Shown here one piece after another: positions 39,072 to 41,946 of a stretch of DNA of 41,946 nucleotides. Source of the stretch: Acidobacteriota bacterium (GTDB taxonomy: Bacteria > Acidobacteriota > Terriglobia > Acidiferrales > UBA7541); the NCBI GenBank assembly GCA_013287135.1, contig JABDEK010000032.1:1-41946 (forward strand). The letters run 5' to 3'. Position numbers and translations under genes: made by a program. Under the pieces are notes generated by a model. That model saw only the letters and a list, made by a program, of their open reading frames with translations. It was not told where the DNA came from and did not search any database. Within the stretch, counting starts at the first letter, position 1; every line of letters begins with the position of its first letter.

Positions 39072-41870
39072 ATGATTATAAAATGCGCATCCCGCTGGCT
39101 GGCGCCAGGCGCCCTCGCATTGGCCATTCTATCGGCCGCCGGAGATCTGCCAGGACCACAGGCTTCCAACGTGCAAGTGCAAGAATCTGCCACGGCCGCC
39201 AAGAAATATTCTTGGAAGCCTGAAGACGTTATATTTCAGGAGCTGGCCTCGGAATTTCTGATTTCGCCCGACAACAAATGGGTGGTTTGGGTGAAAAGCA
39301 CCGCGGACAAAGAAAAAGACGAGCGCGGCAGCAACCTGTATCTTTCGAGCCTTACTGAGAAAAAAGAAATCGAGCTAACACGTGGCGCAAACACGGTCTC
39401 GCAACCGCGCTGGTCGCCTTCGGGCCAAACCATCGCATTTCTAAGCAATCATCCGCTTCCAAAACCCAAGCCAAACGCGGCTCCTATGCAGATCTGGCTA
39501 CTCAGTGTCGATGGCGGCGAACCCTGGCCGGCCACCGATTTTGAGCGTCCTGTGCAACGTTTCGAATGGCTGAATGACGACACCATCGTCTATAGCGCCG
39601 AGGAACAGCCTTCTCTTTTCGAGCGCGAAACCAAACAGCGCAAGGATGACTCAGACGTGGTGGATGACGCCGCGCACAAAGCGCCGGTCCGCCTGTTCAA
39701 GCTTTCGGTGAAAGACAAGAAAATAACGCGCCTGACCGACAACAACGATTGGATTTTGGATTTCCAAGTTTCCCGTGACAAAACGAAAACCGTGGCTGTC
39801 GCTCGACGTGAATTAAGCTTCGCTTGGGATCAGAAAACTCCACCGGCAACTTATCTCATCGATCTTGCCAGCAGCAAAAAGACCCAAATCTTCACCGATA
39901 CAAGGATCCAGCCAGACGATTTCGAGTGGACGCTCGATAGCTCGGGTTTTTACGTCGTCGCGCCATACTCCACGGACAAACAATTTCTAACCGCCACGGT
40001 GAAAAAAGTCTATTTCTACGATCTCGGCTCTGCGACCACCTCAGAAGTAAATCTGGACTGGGACCGCTCGCTGGATGGTTCGCTGCGCCCCACCAAGGAC
40101 GGCTTTATCGCGTTACTCGCGGATGGCGTTTACACCAAACCCGTGCGCTATACGCGCCATGGCGCAACCTGGTCGCGCAAATCGATTACCGGCGATACAC
40201 CCAGAAATTATTTTGATTTTGAACTTGGAGACGACAGCCGCACGCTTGTTTATCAGTACTCCACTGCGAGTCTGCCCACGCAGTGGTATCGCGCGCGGCT
40301 CGATGGAACCAAGATTTCTGCGCCCGTGCAATTTACCGACTTGAATCCACAACTCAAAAATAAAACCATCGCCAAAACCGAGATCCTGCATTGGAACGGC
40401 ACGAATGACGACGAAGTGGAGGGCATCCTCTACTACCCCGTCGACTATCAGCGCGGACAATCGTATCCGCTGATCGTCGCCACGCACGGAGGCCCCAATC
40501 TCGCCGACCGCGACAATTGGAGCGAGCGCATCACCTATGCTCCGAATCTGCTCACCGAGCGTGGCGCTTTCGTGCTGAAAACGAATTACCACGGAAGCGC
40601 GGACTACGGATTGAAGTGGGGAGAATCCATCTGCTGCGGAAAATATTACGACCTGGAAGTTCCGGATATCGAGCACGGCGTGGACTATTTAATCGGAAGA
40701 GGCTTGGTCGATCCGGATAAGATTGGCGCGGCGGGCTGGTCCAACGGGTCAATTCTTTCGATTCAGCTCACCATAACAAATCCCGATCGCTATAAAGCAG
40801 CGGTGGTCGGCGCGGGCGACGTGGAGTGGATCAGCGACTGGGCCAACGTGGACTTCGGCGAATCTTTCGACCATTATTATTTCGGCAAGACGCCACTGGA
40901 AGATCCCGAGCTGTACATCCAGAAATCTCCGCTGTTCAAAATGGACCGCGTGAAGACTCCCACGTTGATCTTCTTCGGCACCATCGACCGGCAAGTCCCT
41001 ACCGAACAAGGCTGGTCGCACTACCGCGCGCTCTACTCCATCGGAAAAGCTCCGGTGAAACTTGTGCTGTTTCCTGGTGAGGCGCACAGCCCGAACAAGC
41101 TCACTCATCAGCTTCGTAAATTGAACGAAGAAACCGCTTGGTTCGACAAATATTTGTTCAAGATTAATCCGCCGGAAAACGAAGCGCTGAAAAAGGGTTC
41201 GCCTCTGGACGTCGCGTTGGAACGGCGTTCCGTTCAGAAAGCTGGCGCGCTCTACGGCGTGGCGTTTCGTCCGCCTTCGATCCCTGAAAATCCCGCACCG
41301 GATGTTTTGCTTCCTGAAACTGTAAAGCGCGGCGACATTGAAATCGGCCGCTTCGAAATCACCCGCGTGCAATTCGCCGCATTCGAGAAGGACTATAAAT
41401 TCGATGCCGGTACAGAGAACTATCCCGCGAACGAAATCACATTCGAACAGGCACAAGCCTACTGCAAATGGCTGAGCGAACTGACTGCGGAAACGTATCG
41501 CCTGCCGAAAGAAAATGAAGCGGGCACTCTGTATAAAGATCGTCCGGGCGAAAACACGCTCGACTACTGGGCGGGATATTTGTTGAATCCCGAGGACGCG
41601 CAAAAATTGGAAGAGGATATTAAAAAATTGCCGGGAGATGCACCGTTGCTCCGCGAGGTGGGCAGTTTTGCTCCCGCAGGCGAGCAAGGAGAAGAGCCGC
41701 TTTTCGATCTCGGCGGCAACGTTGCGGAATGGGTGATAGCCGCAAATGGATCCGGAAAAACTCTTGGCGGAAGCGCCGATCGTCCCATAGATTCAAAAGC
41801 GCAATATCAAGCGGCCCATCCGGCTTACACCGGTTTTCGCGTGTTGCACATCCCCCCGAAGTCAAATTAA
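39072..41870 (+). CDS. Secreted S9 family peptidase fused to an FGE-sulfatase-like domain
   Basis: About 932 residues from the ATG at 39072 (AGGGGG just upstream; a GTG at 39054 would add six residues). A signal peptide ends near residue 30. Residues 45-430 are a WD-like beta-propeller (P-D-N-K-W-V-V-W, W-S-P-S-G-Q). Residues 440-700 are the alpha/beta hydrolase: nucleophile S557 in G-W-S-N-G-S, D639 in T-I-D-R-Q-V, H672 in G-E-A-H-S-P. After a linker, residues 755-932 are an FGE-sulfatase-type fold (F-E-I-T-R-V-Q-F, Y-R-L-P, F-D-L-G-G-N-V-A-E-W, T-G-F-R-V). The copper-binding cysteines of formylglycine-generating enzymes are missing, so this domain is probably structural or ligand-binding. 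Confidence 0.93.
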   Translation: MIIKCASRWLAPGALALAILSAAGDLPGPQASNVQVQESATAAKKYSWKPEDVIFQELASEFLISPDNKWVVWVKSTADKEKDERGSNLYLSSLTEKKEIELTRGANTVSQPRWSPSGQTIAFLSNHPLPKPKPNAAPMQIWLLSVDGGEPWPATDFERPVQRFEWLNDDTIVYSAEEQPSLFERETKQRKDDSDVVDDAAHKAPVRLFKLSVKDKKITRLTDNNDWILDFQVSRDKTKTVAVARRELSFAWDQKTPPATYLIDLASSKKTQIFTDTRIQPDDFEWTLDSSGFYVVAPYSTDKQFLTATVKKVYFYDLGSATTSEVNLDWDRSLDGSLRPTKDGFIALLADGVYTKPVRYTRHGATWSRKSITGDTPRNYFDFELGDDSRTLVYQYSTASLPTQWYRARLDGTKISAPVQFTDLNPQLKNKTIAKTEILHWNGTNDDEVEGILYYPVDYQRGQSYPLIVATHGGPNLADRDNWSERITYAPNLLTERGAFVLKTNYHGSADYGLKWGESICCGKYYDLEVPDIEHGVDYLIGRGLVDPDKIGAAGWSNGSILSIQLTITNPDRYKAAVVGAGDVEWISDWANVDFGESFDHYYFGKTPLEDPELYIQKSPLFKMDRVKTPTLIFFGTIDRQVPTEQGWSHYRALYSIGKAPVKLVLFPGEAHSPNKLTHQLRKLNEETAWFDKYLFKINPPENEALKKGSPLDVALERRSVQKAGALYGVAFRPPSIPENPAPDVLLPETVKRGDIEIGRFEITRVQFAAFEKDYKFDAGTENYPANEITFEQAQAYCKWLSELTAETYRLPKENEAGTLYKDRPGENTLDYWAGYLLNPEDAQKLEEDIKKLPGDAPLLREVGSFAPAGEQGEEPLFDLGGNVAEWVIAANGSGKTLGGSADRPIDSKAQYQAAHPAYTGFRVLHIPPKSN

Positions 41871-41883
41871 TCGATGCGCAGGC

Positions 41884-41909
41884 GTTATGGTGTTGGGCTG
41901 CGCCATAAC
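41884..41909. terminator. Hairpin after the S9 peptidase gene
   Basis: GTTATGG (41884-41890) and CCATAAC (41903-41909) pair perfectly, with further wobble pairs inside, 14 bases after the stop codon. There is no T-run on the plus strand, so it may stabilise the transcript's end rather than terminate it. Confidence 0.4.
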
Positions 41910-41946
41910 AAACTAGCTGCGATACGCCGCGTAGGCGCGAAAATCA

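Overview
The window looks like a chromosomal segment of a Gram-negative soil bacterium, most likely an Acidobacteriota of the Terriglobia type. This is inferred from moderate-to-high GC, from proteins of styles common in that phylum (LolA-like secreted proteins, a PilZ protein with an N-A-H-G motif, DUF6629, a bifunctional homocysteine methyltransferase/MTHFR), and from the mosaic of short, frequently alternating transcription units. No phage, insertion sequence, transposase or CRISPR array was seen.

Layout. 1-702 holds four tRNA genes on the minus strand (Thr-TGT, Tyr-GTA, Thr-GGT, Gly-TCC), resembling the tRNA cluster that precedes tuf in many bacteria. 820-10686 is a run of single genes: a LolA-like secreted protein, a membrane-anchored protein of unknown function, an M23 peptidase, thiL, cystathionine beta-synthase, two small membrane proteins (DUF420, DUF6629), a DCC thiol protein, a STAS protein and a Kef-type antiporter. 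10839-18522 carries a class A penicillin-binding protein, a lipoprotein, an M61 aminopeptidase gene cut by one in-frame amber codon, and a homocysteine methyltransferase/methylenetetrahydrofolate reductase fusion preceded by a strongly structured leader.

18765-23969 resembles the scattered remains of an exopolysaccharide locus: a CpsB/YwqE-type PHP phosphatase, a decayed sugar-transferase fragment, a UDP-sugar 6-dehydrogenase and an NAD-dependent sugar epimerase, with a PilZ and a DUF3108 protein between them. 23982-33508 holds a phosphoglycolate-phosphatase-like HAD enzyme, a DUF1015 protein, a second STAS protein with a clear terminator, a tiny zinc-ribbon protein, a secreted hypothetical, a CDF metal exporter, a metallo-beta-lactamase/PilZ fusion, small unknown proteins and two tandem aldo/keto reductases.

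33656-38438 is a housekeeping block on the minus strand: rplU-rpmA from a strong promoter, a terminator, then obgE-nadD-rsfS-(sigma-54-type AAA+ regulator)-rlmH-unknown, with four genes joined by 4-base stop/start overlaps. The window closes with a VOC-fold protein and a secreted S9 peptidase fused to a cysteine-poor FGE-sulfatase-like domain.

The most interesting items are the structured leader of the methionine gene, the MBL-PilZ and S9-FGE fusions, the sensor-less AAA+ regulator inside the ribosome-assembly operon, and the amber-interrupted but otherwise intact M61 gene.
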